Position numbers and translations under genes: made by a program
Assembly (NCBI GenBank): GCA_963665185.2
Contig: CAXXPO010000018.1
Coordinates: 186,001 to 250,000 of the forward strand
From: G963665185 sp963665185
Lineage (GTDB): Bacteria; Desulfobacterota; Desulfovibrionia; Desulfovibrionales; Desulfovibrionaceae
Direction of reading: 5' to 3'
DNA: 64,000 bases
Notes under the pieces: model-generated
Told to the model about the DNA's origin: nothing
Databases searched by the model: none
The model's input: the letters and a program-made list of their open reading frames with translations, nothing else
Shown here: positions 8,747 through 17,669 of the stretch, piece after piece
How positions within the stretch are numbered: position 1 is the stretch's first letter
Layout: every line of letters starts with the position of its first letter

Positions 8747-9405
8747 GGCCGGCAGTGTTCATTGCGCGTAAGGATTTGTCCCTTTCCCGTGGGCAAGGAT
8801 TGGTGCAGGCGGTTCTTCTGGGCCTTCTGCTGATTTTTCTGTTCAGCCTCTCCCGGCCCACGGGAACGTTGACACCACCCCAGGCTGCCGCCGCGATCTT
8901 TTGGTTGGCCTCGAGCTTCGGGCTGGTTCTTGTTTTCAATACCCTGTACTCTCTGGAAGAAGAAAACGGGGCGCGCCTTGGCCTGCTGCTTTCGCCCATT
9001 CCACTGCAATCCATCTGGCTGGGCAAGGCGCTGGCCGGATTTGTCCTGTTGGCGTGTTCCCAACTGGTGTTTGCCCCGGCAGCCATGGTTTTTCTAGGGC
9101 AGGATGTGACCGGGGAACTTTTGCTGGCTGTTGCCAGCGTTCTGGCCGTGGATTGGGGCCTTGTGGTTCTTGGGTCGCTTTTGGGGGCGTTATCCCAAGG
9201 GGCGGCGGCGCGTGAATCCTTGTTGTCGGTAATTTTGTTTCCGTTGCTTCTGCCTGTGCTTCTGGCCGGTATCCGCACCGGTGCGGTCGCTTTGGGCGGC
9301 GCCCCTGAATACGGCGGCTGGATGGGGCTTACCCTGGCCTTTGACGCCTTGTTCACTGGAGCCGCACTGATTCTTTTTCCTTATGTTTACGGTGGAGATG
9401 CCTAA
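8740..9405 (+). CDS. ccmB: Heme exporter membrane protein CcmB
   Basis: The 221-residue protein is very hydrophobic with about six membrane segments. It carries the family pattern FNTLYSLEEENGARLGLLLSPIPLQSIWLGK. It is the permease-like partner of CcmA in the CcmABCD complex of the inner membrane. It overlaps ccmA and is followed three bases later by ccmC. Confidence 0.9.
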   Translation: MLRPAVFIARKDLSLSRGQGLVQAVLLGLLLIFLFSLSRPTGTLTPPQAAAAIFWLASSFGLVLVFNTLYSLEEENGARLGLLLSPIPLQSIWLGKALAGFVLLACSQLVFAPAAMVFLGQDVTGELLLAVASVLAVDWGLVVLGSLLGALSQGAAARESLLSVILFPLLLPVLLAGIRTGAVALGGAPEYGGWMGLTLAFDALFTGAALILFPYVYGGDA

Positions 9406-9408
9406 ATC

Positions 9409-10062
9409 ATGATGCGAATTTTCGTTTTGCTCACCACCTGCGCCCTGCTGGCTTCCCAATATATGATATGGGTGTATGCTCCTCTGGAATCCACCATGGG
9501 CCTGGTGCAGAAGGTTTTCTATGTCCATTTGCCTTTGGCCTGGTGGTCCATGATCAGTTTTTTTGTGGTTTTTGCCGCCAGCGGGTTGTTTTTGGTCAGG
9601 AAAGATCCTGCGTATGACAGGCTGGCCGGAGCCGCGGCCGAACTGGGCGTGCTTTTTTCCGGTCTGGCTCTGATTACCGGCTCGCTTTGGGCCCGGAGCG
9701 CCTGGAACGTCTGGTGGACCTGGGATCCGCGGTTGACCACCACGCTTATCATGTGGTTCGTGTACGCGGCGTATCTGGTTCTGCGCACCGCCCCCATGGA
9801 TTCGGACAGACGCTCCATGGTTTGTGCCGTCCTGGGCGTTGTCGCCTTTCTGGACGTGCCTCTTGTTTTTTACTCGGCCCGAATGTGGCGCAGTATCCAC
9901 CCGGCTGTTTTCGCCCAAAAGGGTGGCGGATTGGAGCCGGAAATGTGGCATGCCGTGATAACTTCCGGCATCGCCTTCGGGCTGCTGTGGCTGACTGTTC
10001 TGCTGGTGCGCAAAGGCCAGCTCAAAATGCGGGCGGATCTGGATGCCCGACGGACATTTTGA
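9409..10062 (+). CDS. ccmC: Heme exporter protein CcmC
   Basis: The 217-residue membrane protein has the tryptophan-rich WWD motif WNVWWTWDPRLTTTLIMWF at about residues 98-117, with conserved His residues on flanking loops (YVHLPLAWW, RSIHPAVF). CcmC binds heme in the periplasm and loads it onto CcmE. Two adjacent ATG codons (9409, 9412) are possible starts. The gene lies in the ccmFABCD run. Confidence 0.93.
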   Translation: MMRIFVLLTTCALLASQYMIWVYAPLESTMGLVQKVFYVHLPLAWWSMISFFVVFAASGLFLVRKDPAYDRLAGAAAELGVLFSGLALITGSLWARSAWNVWWTWDPRLTTTLIMWFVYAAYLVLRTAPMDSDRRSMVCAVLGVVAFLDVPLVFYSARMWRSIHPAVFAQKGGGLEPEMWHAVITSGIAFGLLWLTVLLVRKGQLKMRADLDARRTF

Positions 10063-10076
10063 CCCTTGGAGGTCCC

Positions 10077-10229
10077 ATGAACGCGCAATCTTATCTGCTG
10101 ATTGCCAACGCCGCCGTCTGGGTGGGCATCGGTGCATATCTTTTTTTTCTGGGGCAAGAGACTTCCCGTCTGAAAAAACGCCTGGAGCAACTTCATTTAC
10201 TGGAAGGTTCGCATGACGAGCAACTTTAG
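10077..10229 (+). CDS. ccmD: Small membrane subunit CcmD
   Basis: This 50-residue protein has one hydrophobic segment (about residues 6-26) and then a basic, charged tail (RLKKRLEQL), the CcmD architecture. It stabilises the CcmABC-CcmE assembly. A GGAGG at 10068-10072 sets the ATG at 10077. It overlaps the next gene by 17 bases. Confidence 0.8.
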   Translation: MNAQSYLLIANAAVWVGIGAYLFFLGQETSRLKKRLEQLHLLEGSHDEQL

Positions 10230-10836
10230 TTCCCCTGAACCTTCGGTGGCATCGGGAACTTTTTCACGCAGAATCATTGTCATTTTGTTGGCTGTTGGGC
10301 TGCTGACCATATTTGCCACTTCCGTGATTTACAGATTGCAGAATCCATCGCGAATAGTGGTCCGCCAGAAAATGCCGGATGGGAATAAGATGAACTCCAT
10401 GGTGGACATGGGCAACATGGGGCAGATACGCGACCTCATGCAGGAATTGCAGAAAAATCCCGAAGACATGCATACGTTGTTGCGTCTGGGGTCCGTATTC
10501 ATGGAGATGGGAGCGTGGGCCAAGTCAATCATGTTTTTGCAGGATGCGCTCAATGTGGAGCCGACCAACAAGGATGCGCTGAACCTCTATGGAATCTGTC
10601 TGTACCAGGCCAAGGATTATGCGAAATCGGCTGAAATTTTCAGCCAACTCTTGGCTTTGGATCAGAATAATCCCATGGCGCATTATAATCTTGGGGTCAT
10701 GAAAAAATATTTTCTGGAAAAACCGGAAGAGGGCATGGAACATTTTCGCAAGGCCAAGGCGCTCAGTCCATCGGATCCGCGTCTTGTGAAATTGGTTGAC
10801 GAGGAGCTTGAAGCCCGGCACGAAATCACAAAGTAG
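10213..10836 (+). CDS. TPR-repeat membrane protein, CcmI/NrfG-like
   Basis: The 207-residue protein has an N-terminal membrane anchor (about residues 20-42) and then three or so TPR units (LLRLGSVFMEMGAWAKSIMFLQDALNVEPTN, ALNLYGICLYQAKDYAKSAEIFSQLLALDQNN, AHYNLGVMKKYF). The position at the end of the ccm operon suggests a periplasmic chaperone that presents apocytochromes to CcmF, as CcmI does. No thioredoxin-like CcmG or CcmH motif is present. The operon role is inferred from context. Confidence 0.75.
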   Translation: MTSNFSSPEPSVASGTFSRRIIVILLAVGLLTIFATSVIYRLQNPSRIVVRQKMPDGNKMNSMVDMGNMGQIRDLMQELQKNPEDMHTLLRLGSVFMEMGAWAKSIMFLQDALNVEPTNKDALNLYGICLYQAKDYAKSAEIFSQLLALDQNNPMAHYNLGVMKKYFLEKPEEGMEHFRKAKALSPSDPRLVKLVDEELEARHEITK

Positions 10837-10854
10837 CGTGTAAACATCAGTTGG

Positions 10855-10884
10855 TTGACAGGCTGGCAGGCAGCCCGGAATAAA
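10855..10884 (+). promoter_or_regulatory. Weak candidate sigma-70 promoter for livK
   Basis: A perfect TTGACA at 10855-10860 is followed 18 bases later by AATAAA (10879-10884). It lies 170 bases before livK. The -10 match is poor and a second TTGACA at 10906 is an alternative. Confidence 0.25.
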
Positions 10885-11052
10885 CGTTTGGGAAGCATCT
10901 CTTATTTGACAATTTTAAGCAGATAGTGGCAAATGGCTGGTAATGGATACAAAGTGCGAACGTATGCCCCGCATTCATGGAGTGCCACCGGTTTGCGGAC
11001 TTTGCTATGGCGTAATGATTGCTCTTTTTTTACAACCTCTGGAGGATGAAGA

Positions 11053-12171
11053 ATGTCTGGTAAATTTTTGGCCCGGGCGGTTCTGATCGCTTGTGTTATG
11101 GCCTTGGTCGCTGTCCCGGCAATGGCGGGAAAGATTGTTGTAGGTGTGGCAGGTGCGCATAGTGGCGACCTTGCTTCGTACGGTCTTCCCACAGTGAACG
11201 CTGCAAAAATCGTTGTCGACGAAATCAATGCCAAGGGCGGCATCAACGGAATGCAGGTGGAAATCGCCCCTCAGGATGACCAGTGTAAGCCCGAACTCGC
11301 CACCAACGTCGCCACCAAACTGGTGTCGGACAAAGTTACCGTCGTGCTTGGTCATATTTGCAGCGGCGCCACCAAGGCTGCCTTGCCCATCTACACGGAA
11401 TCGCAGTTGGTTTGCATGTCTCCCTCTGCCACAAATCCTGGGCTTACCCAGAGCGGTGACTACCCCACGTTTTTCCGTACGATTGCTTCGGATGACGCAC
11501 AGGCTAAACTGGTTGTGGATTTCGCCACGGACAAGCTGGGCGCGAAAAAGATCGCGGTGCTGCATGACAAGGGCGACTATGGCAAGGGGTTTGCCGAGTT
11601 TGCCAAGATGTTCATTGAAAAGGACGGGAAGGCTGAAGTTGTGTTGTTCGAGGGTGTTACCCCCGGCGCAGTGGACTATTCAGCGGTTGTGCAGAAAGTT
11701 CGGCGCAATAATGCAGATGCGGTTATTTTTGGTGGATATCATCCCGAAGCCTCCAAAATTGTATCCCAAATGCGCCGTAAGCGCATGAAGACAGTCTTTC
11801 TGTCTGATGACGGCGTAAAGGACGATACCTTTATCAAAGTCGCCGGCGAGAATGCCGAAGGCGTGTACGCTTCAGGGCCTGTAGATATTTCAAAGAATCC
11901 CTTGTATATCAAGGCGGTGGCACAGCATAAGGAAAAATTCGGTTCCGAGCCGGGTGCGTTTTTCCCACAGGCCTATGCTGCCACTCAGGCGCTGCTCAAT
12001 GCCATCGAGAAGGCTGGCAGCACGGAGTACGCCGCAATTGTCAAGGCTCTGCGCTCCGAATATGTGGAAACGCCGCTTGGCAAGATCAAGTTTGACGACA
12101 GAGGCGACGCCGAAGGCGTAGGTTTCTCCATGTACATTGTCAAAGACGGCACGTACGTTGAAGTCAAATAG
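11053..12171 (+). CDS. livK: Branched-chain amino acid ABC transporter, periplasmic binding protein
   Basis: The 372-residue protein has a Sec signal peptide ending near AMA-GKIVVGVAG. The type I periplasmic binding fold follows (SGDLASYGLPTVNAAKIVVDEINAKGGINGMQVEI, GHICSGATKAALPIY, LVCMSPSATNPGLT). It captures leucine, isoleucine or valine for the LivHMGF channel encoded next. A GGAGG at 11041-11045 fixes the ATG at 11053. A strong hairpin after the gene should let it be expressed above the membrane genes. Substrate is inferred from the family. Confidence 0.9.
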   Translation: MSGKFLARAVLIACVMALVAVPAMAGKIVVGVAGAHSGDLASYGLPTVNAAKIVVDEINAKGGINGMQVEIAPQDDQCKPELATNVATKLVSDKVTVVLGHICSGATKAALPIYTESQLVCMSPSATNPGLTQSGDYPTFFRTIASDDAQAKLVVDFATDKLGAKKIAVLHDKGDYGKGFAEFAKMFIEKDGKAEVVLFEGVTPGAVDYSAVVQKVRRNNADAVIFGGYHPEASKIVSQMRRKRMKTVFLSDDGVKDDTFIKVAGENAEGVYASGPVDISKNPLYIKAVAQHKEKFGSEPGAFFPQAYAATQALLNAIEKAGSTEYAAIVKALRSEYVETPLGKIKFDDRGDAEGVGFSMYIVKDGTYVEVK

Positions 12172-12199
12172 GATAGACGCGGCATCATAAGTGATAAGC

Positions 12200-12236
12200 C
12201 AGGGGATGGACAGTCGGTCCATCCCCTGTCCTTTTT
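12200..12236 (+). terminator. Attenuating terminator between livK and livH
   Basis: CAGGGGATGGAC (12200-12211) pairs perfectly with GTCCATCCCCTG (12217-12228) around a five-base loop, followed by TCC and T5. It would cut many transcripts after livK, a usual way to make more binding protein than channel. Confidence 0.85.
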
Positions 12237-12279
12237 CCTGAGCGGAACACAGTTGCTCAGCCAGCAAGGCAGGACTTCA

Positions 12280-13182
12280 ATGGACTATTTTCTTGAACTT
12301 TTTTTCGGCGGTCTCACCCGGGGCAGCATTTATGCGCTGATCGCCCTGGGGTACACCATGGTTTACGGCATCATCGAGTTAATCAATTTCGCCCATGGCG
12401 AAATTTACATGATAGGGGCCTTTACCGCGTTGATTGTTGCCGGAATTTTGGGAGTTCTCGGCTTTCCGGCCCTGGCCATCCTGGTTTTGGCCACGGTGGT
12501 GGCGGTGATATATGCTTCGGCCTATGGCTACACCATTGAAAAGATTGCATATAAGCCGTTGCGTGGTGCTCCCCGTTTGTCGCCGCTTATTTCTGCTATC
12601 GGTATGTCTATTTTTTTGCAGAACTACGTGCTTCTGGCCCAGACTTCGGATTTTCTTCCTTTTCCCTATCTGACGCCTGAATTTGGCTTCATGGAGAAGT
12701 ATATTCATATCATGGGATCCAGCGAGCTGTTCATTATTCTGGCTTCCGCCCTGTCCATGGTCGGGTTGACGTTGTTCATCAAGTATACCCGGCTTGGAAA
12801 GGCAATGCGGGCCACCGCCCAGAACCGGAAAATGGCCATGCTTGTCGGCGTGGATGTGGACAGGGTCATTTCCGCGACTTTTATCATCGGGTCGGCTCTG
12901 GCGGCTATTGGCGGAGTGCTCATTGCTTCGCACGTCGGGCAGATCAACTTTTATATCGGCTTCATTGCCGGGATCAAAGCCTTTACTGCGGCGGTGCTCG
13001 GAGGCATCGGCAGCATCCCCGGAGCCATGCTCGGCGGGCTGGTGCTGGGCTGGTGCGAAAGTTTCGCCACCGGGTATGTCTCCAGCGATTATGAGGACGT
13101 GTTCGCCTTCTCCCTGTTGGTGCTCATCCTTATTTTTCGGCCTGCGGGCATTCTGGGGAAATCCCAGACGCAAAAGGTCTAG
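12280..13182 (+). CDS. livH: Branched-chain amino acid ABC transporter permease LivH
   Basis: The 300-residue hydrophobic protein has the LivH pattern GLTRGSIYALIALGYTMVYGIIELINFAHGEIYMIGAF and the ATPase-contact region GVDVDRVISATFIIGSALAAIGGVLIA. I chose ATG 12280 over an upstream start because AGGA (12271-12274) precedes it and the membrane protein begins directly (MDYFLELFFGG). It forms the channel with LivM. Confidence 0.9.
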   Translation: MDYFLELFFGGLTRGSIYALIALGYTMVYGIIELINFAHGEIYMIGAFTALIVAGILGVLGFPALAILVLATVVAVIYASAYGYTIEKIAYKPLRGAPRLSPLISAIGMSIFLQNYVLLAQTSDFLPFPYLTPEFGFMEKYIHIMGSSELFIILASALSMVGLTLFIKYTRLGKAMRATAQNRKMAMLVGVDVDRVISATFIIGSALAAIGGVLIASHVGQINFYIGFIAGIKAFTAAVLGGIGSIPGAMLGGLVLGWCESFATGYVSSDYEDVFAFSLLVLILIFRPAGILGKSQTQKV

Positions 13183-13226
13183 TGCTGTGTTCCGTCCCAG
13201 GATCCCGACAATGAATCAAAGGTGGA

Positions 13227-14468
13227 ATGAAGACGATGCATAAAGGATTAAAACGCTCGCTCCTGGTAAGCTTGTGGTTTGTCTTTTTGACTTTTCCGCT
13301 GCTGGCCGTGCGTGTGGATACAATTGACAATACCGTGCAATGGCGGCTCATGAACTGCCTGTACATCGGCTTGGGAAGTTTTATCCTGTCGTTTGTCTGG
13401 CGTTACTTTCTGGCTCGTAAAGAGGCGGGAGGCAAACCCCTGGCCCGGGGGGAGACTCCCCATCCGTCACTTCTGGCCCGTGTGCGCGCTGACGACAAAA
13501 AACTGGCCGCATGTCTGCTTGGTGTTGTTTTGCTGGCAGGGGTATTTCCCTGGACTGTCTCCACATACCAGACAAATATTATGATTTCGGCCCTCATTTA
13601 CGTGGTGTTGGGGCTGGGGTTGAACATCGTGGTAGGGTTGGCCGGTCTTTTGGACCTCGGCTACGTTGCCTTTTACGCGGTGGGAGCGTACGCCTACGCC
13701 CTGCTTAATTACCACTTCGGACTTGGCTTTTGGACGGTTCTGCCTTTGGGAGCTATTCTCGGACTTGTATGCGGCGTGTTGCTGGGTTTTCCCGTACTTC
13801 GCTTGCGCGGCGACTATCTGGCCATCGTCACACTCGGTTTTGGCGAGATTATCCGATTGGTTCTGGAAAACTGGAATGAATTTTCCTTTGGCCCCAGCGG
13901 AATTTCCAATATACCCCGCCCGGGATTGTTCGGTATTGAATTTGGTGTGGAAGGGGCGACGCTGTATATTTATTATCTCATGCTGATGCTGGTGATCTTT
14001 ACCATCTTCGTCGTCAATCGCCTCAAGAATTCGCGGATCGGCCGGGCCTGGATGGCTTTGCGGGAGGATGAAATCGCATGCCAGGCCATGGGCATAGACA
14101 AGACCAAAACAAAATTGACGGCCTTTGCCCTTGGGGCGTCCTGGGCTGGCATGGTCGGCGTTGTCTTTGCCGCTAAAACCACGTTCATCAATCCGGCCAG
14201 TTTCACTTTTCTGGAATCTGCCATCATCTTGTCCATTGTCGTTCTGGGCGGCATGGGATCCATTCTCGGCGTCATTCTTGGCGCATTCATCCTCATTCTT
14301 CTGCCGGAATATCTGCGGGCTTTTTCCGAGTACCGGATGCTTATCTTCGGTGCCACCATGGTGCTGATGATGGTCTTCAGGCCGCAGGGACTCGTCAGTT
14401 CCGAACGCCGACAATATGTAATCGAGGATGAGAATGATGACGCGGTACAAAGCGGGGAGGGGGCCTGA
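13227..14468 (+). CDS. livM: Branched-chain amino acid ABC transporter permease LivM
   Basis: The 413-residue protein has an extra N-terminal region of about 100 residues with two hydrophobic segments. The LivM core follows (GLGLNIVVGLAGLLDLGYVAFYAVGAYAYALL, RLRGDYLAIVTLGFGEIIRL, GRAWMALREDEIACQAMGID). A second ATG at 13236 is better spaced from the GGTGGA at 13221 and may be the true start. It pairs with LivH and the two ATPases encoded directly after. Confidence 0.9.
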   Translation: MKTMHKGLKRSLLVSLWFVFLTFPLLAVRVDTIDNTVQWRLMNCLYIGLGSFILSFVWRYFLARKEAGGKPLARGETPHPSLLARVRADDKKLAACLLGVVLLAGVFPWTVSTYQTNIMISALIYVVLGLGLNIVVGLAGLLDLGYVAFYAVGAYAYALLNYHFGLGFWTVLPLGAILGLVCGVLLGFPVLRLRGDYLAIVTLGFGEIIRLVLENWNEFSFGPSGISNIPRPGLFGIEFGVEGATLYIYYLMLMLVIFTIFVVNRLKNSRIGRAWMALREDEIACQAMGIDKTKTKLTAFALGASWAGMVGVVFAAKTTFINPASFTFLESAIILSIVVLGGMGSILGVILGAFILILLPEYLRAFSEYRMLIFGATMVLMMVFRPQGLVSSERRQYVIEDENDDAVQSGEGA

Positions 14469-14469
14469 C

Positions 14470-15258
14470 ATGCAGCCGGTACTTGATGTAAAAGCCATGT
14501 CCATGAATTTTGGAGGCCTGCGCGCTCTGGACGAAATCAGTCTGGCCGTTGAATGCAATCAGATTGTGGCGCTTATCGGTCCCAACGGGGCGGGCAAGAC
14601 CACCTTTTTCAATTGCGTAACCGGAATTTACAACCCCACGGAAGGAGATGTGCTGATCAACCCCATGGGGGGGGAATCCAAACGCATCAACGGATACAAA
14701 CCCAACAAGGTGACCGAACTTGGGGTGGCCCGTACTTTTCAGAATATCCGCCTGTTTCCCAACATGACGGTGTTGGAAAATGTCATGATCGGCCGTCATT
14801 GCCGGACCAGGTCTGGTATTATATCTTCCATTCTGCGACCCCCCTCTGCCCGGCATGAGGAAGAGAAGGTCGTGCATGAGAGCTATCGGCTTCTCAAAAG
14901 AATGGGGCTTCACAAACACTATAATGATCTGGCAAAGAACCTTCCTTACGGAGCGCAGCGCAAACTTGAAATAGCCCGCGCTCTGGCCACGGCCCCTTTT
15001 CTGCTGATGTTGGATGAACCCGCGGCAGGTATGAACCCTCAGGAAACGCATGATCTCAAGGATCTGGTGGTATCCATGAAGGAGGAGTTCGATATCGCCA
15101 TCTTGCTTATCGAGCACGATATGAAGATGGTCATGACCCTTTCGGATTACATATACGTCATGGAGTACGGCAAGCTCATTGCCAAGGGCGTGCCTGCGGA
15201 GATCAGTGAAAATCCCGACGTTATCAGGGCTTATCTTGGAGAAGACGCCGATGCTTGA
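14470..15258 (+). CDS. livG: Branched-chain amino acid ABC transporter ATPase LivG
   Basis: The 262-residue ABC ATPase has Walker A GPNGAGKTT, a LivG-type insert after VLINPMGGES, LPYGAQRKLEIARAL as signature and LLMLDEPAAGMNP as Walker B. The ATG at 14470 is preferred because a GGGGAGGGGG stretch (14454-14463) precedes it and it falls one base after the livM stop. It powers transport together with LivF. Confidence 0.92.
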   Translation: MQPVLDVKAMSMNFGGLRALDEISLAVECNQIVALIGPNGAGKTTFFNCVTGIYNPTEGDVLINPMGGESKRINGYKPNKVTELGVARTFQNIRLFPNMTVLENVMIGRHCRTRSGIISSILRPPSARHEEEKVVHESYRLLKRMGLHKHYNDLAKNLPYGAQRKLEIARALATAPFLLMLDEPAAGMNPQETHDLKDLVVSMKEEFDIAILLIEHDMKMVMTLSDYIYVMEYGKLIAKGVPAEISENPDVIRAYLGEDADA

Positions 15259-15955
15259 GTTGAAGAACGTCAATACCTTCTACGGCAATATCCAGGCCCT
15301 GTATGATGTCAGCCTGCATGTGTCCAAAGGTGAAATCGTCACCCTTATCGGAGCCAATGGTGCGGGGAAGACCACCACACTCATGTCCATCTGCGGTGCG
15401 ACGCCTCCCCGGACCGGTGAAATTCTTTTGGAAGACAGACCCATTGCCGGCACAAAACCCAATGAGATCGTGGCCATGGGCATCAGCCAGGTTCCCGAGG
15501 GACGGTTGATCTTTCCCGATCTGACCGTCATGGAAAATCTGGATATGGGTGCTTTTTTGCGCAACGACAAAGAGGGGATCAAGCGGGACCTGGACTATGT
15601 GTTCGAGCTGTTTCCCATTCTTGCCGAAAGGCGCAGACAGGCTGGCGGAACGCTTTCTGGAGGTGAGCAGCAGATGTTGGCCATGTCCCGGGCCATAATG
15701 GCCCGTCCGCGTTTGCTGCTTTTGGATGAACCATCATTGGGGCTGGCTCCGATCATCATCCGGCAGATCTTTGACATTGTTTCCAAAATCAACGAAACCG
15801 GCACAACTGTTTTTCTGGTGGAGCAGAATGCCAATCTGGCCCTCAAGACTGCCCATCGGGGATATGTTATGGAAAACGGCCGGATCATAATGGAAGATAC
15901 AAGCGAGAATTTGCTCGCCAACGATAAGGTGAAAAAGGCGTATCTCGGTATGTAG
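15251..15955 (+). CDS. livF: Branched-chain amino acid ABC transporter ATPase LivF
   Basis: The 234-residue ABC ATPase has GANGAGKTT, the signature LSGGEQQMLAMSRAIM and LLLLDEPSLGLAP. The ATG at 15251 overlaps the end of livG, with GGAGAAG (15239-15245) as Shine-Dalgarno. It closes the livKHMGF operon. Confidence 0.93.
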   Translation: MLELKNVNTFYGNIQALYDVSLHVSKGEIVTLIGANGAGKTTTLMSICGATPPRTGEILLEDRPIAGTKPNEIVAMGISQVPEGRLIFPDLTVMENLDMGAFLRNDKEGIKRDLDYVFELFPILAERRRQAGGTLSGGEQQMLAMSRAIMARPRLLLLDEPSLGLAPIIIRQIFDIVSKINETGTTVFLVEQNANLALKTAHRGYVMENGRIIMEDTSENLLANDKVKKAYLGM

Positions 15956-16045
15956 GGAGGCTGCAACTCCTGCCGGGATATTCATATAACGCGCTTCGAA
16001 TGTGCTTGCATTGCGGGGCGATGCCCGAAAGGAGGCTTGGGCGTT

Positions 16046-17503
16046 ATGGAAAAGATCGCGTACGAGGGCCTGACCTTTGACGATATACTGCTGCTTCCGG
16101 CGTACTCCGAGGTGCTTCCGCATCTGGTGGATGTTTCGACCCAGCTGACGCCGGATATCCGGCTGAATATTCCTCTGGTCAGCGCGGCCATGGATACCGT
16201 GACCGAATCGGCCATGGCCATTGCCATCGCCCGTCAGGGCGGAGTGGGGGTCATCCACAAAAATCTGACCATTGAAGAGCAGTGTTATGAGGTCGAAAAG
16301 GTCAAGAAGTCCGAATCGGGCATGATTCACGATCCCGTGACCATTGAGCCGGACATTACAGTGGGCCATGCCCTGGAGGTGATGAGCGAATACCGCATCT
16401 CCGGACTTCCCGTGGTCAGAGGCGATGAGCTGGTGGGCATTCTGACCAACCGTGACGTACGTTTCGTCACGGATATGGACGCTCCGGTGCGCGACCTCAT
16501 GACCAGCGAGGGGCTGGTCACGGTTCCGGTGGGAACCAGTCTGGAAGAAGCCAAGGAGCATCTGCACGCCAACCGTATCGAAAAGCTGCTGGTGGTGGAT
16601 GATCGCAACAAGCTGCGCGGCTTGATCACCATCAAGGACATTGAGAAAAAGGGCAAATACCCCATGTCCTGCAAGGACGACAAGGGCCGTTTGCGTGCCG
16701 GTGCCGCCATCGGAGTGGGCGCGGACATTGATGGCCGTGCCGAAGCCCTGCTGAAATCCGGCGCTGATTTTTTGGTGTTGGACTCGGCTCATGGGCACAG
16801 CATCAATATTCTCAATGCCGTCAGCGCCATAAGAGCGGCGTTTCCTCATTGCCAGCTTGTTGCGGGTAATGTCGCCACGTATGAGGGCGCAAAAGCCTTG
16901 GCCAAGGCCGGTGCGGATACCGTCAAAGTGGGGATCGGCCCTGGCTCCATCTGCACCACGCGCATTGTAGCCGGATGCGGAGTGCCCCAGGTCACGGCCA
17001 TCATGGATGCGGTAAAGGCTGTTTCCAAGATGGACAAGTGCGTGATCGCCGATGGCGGCATCAAGTTTTCCGGAGACATTGTCAAAGCTCTTGCTGCTGG
17101 TGCAAATTCCGCCATGATGGGTTCCATTTTGGCAGGAACGGAGGAAAGTCCGGGAGAAACCGTTCTGTATCAGGGACGCAGTTATAAGATCTACCGCGGC
17201 ATGGGATCCATCGACGCCATGAAGGACGGCAGCAGGGACCGTTATTTTCAGGAAAAGTCCAAAAAGCTCGTTCCCGAAGGCGTTGTGGGACGTATTCCGT
17301 TCAAGGGGCCTGTTGCCGAGACCATCTACCAGCTTGTGGGTGGATTGCGTTCTGGCATGGGGTATACCGGCTGCAACAGTGTGGAGGAGCTGGCCGAAAA
17401 AGCCCAGTTCGTTAAAATCTCCGCCGCCGGTTTGCGTGAAAGCCACGTCCATGACGTGATCATCACCAAGGAAGCTCCCAACTACCGCACTGAGCCATAT
17501 TAA
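16046..17503 (+). CDS. guaB: Inosine-5'-monophosphate dehydrogenase
   Basis: The 485-residue enzyme oxidises IMP to XMP with NAD, the committed step to GMP. The TIM-barrel catalytic loop GPGSICTTRIVAGCGVPQ holds the nucleophilic Cys. A CBS pair is inserted at about residues 90-205. I chose ATG 16046 because GGAGG (16031-16035) is ten bases upstream; a TTG at 16037 is too close to it. It is followed by guaA, so two successive GMP-forming steps are encoded together. Confidence 0.95.
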   Translation: MEKIAYEGLTFDDILLLPAYSEVLPHLVDVSTQLTPDIRLNIPLVSAAMDTVTESAMAIAIARQGGVGVIHKNLTIEEQCYEVEKVKKSESGMIHDPVTIEPDITVGHALEVMSEYRISGLPVVRGDELVGILTNRDVRFVTDMDAPVRDLMTSEGLVTVPVGTSLEEAKEHLHANRIEKLLVVDDRNKLRGLITIKDIEKKGKYPMSCKDDKGRLRAGAAIGVGADIDGRAEALLKSGADFLVLDSAHGHSINILNAVSAIRAAFPHCQLVAGNVATYEGAKALAKAGADTVKVGIGPGSICTTRIVAGCGVPQVTAIMDAVKAVSKMDKCVIADGGIKFSGDIVKALAAGANSAMMGSILAGTEESPGETVLYQGRSYKIYRGMGSIDAMKDGSRDRYFQEKSKKLVPEGVVGRIPFKGPVAETIYQLVGGLRSGMGYTGCNSVEELAEKAQFVKISAAGLRESHVHDVIITKEAPNYRTEPY

Positions 17504-17535
17504 GCCATTGCGGGTTGCATAATACATGTCATATT

Positions 17536-17561
17536 ACCGGGCTGGCGCATGTCAGCCCGGT
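17536..17561 (+). promoter_or_regulatory. Hairpin between guaB and guaA
   Basis: ACCGGGCTG (17536-17544) pairs with CAGCCCGGT (17553-17561). No T run follows, so it may be a processing or partial termination signal rather than a full terminator. Confidence 0.4.
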
Positions 17562-17669
17562 CTAAAGCGTTCGGTTCGGATACGGCTCTTTACTCCCGCG
17601 CCCAGAGAGCGTAGGAAAGCGCTTATTTCATAGTCTCAAACTTGGCCCAAGTGCCGCCTCTTCAAGCCT

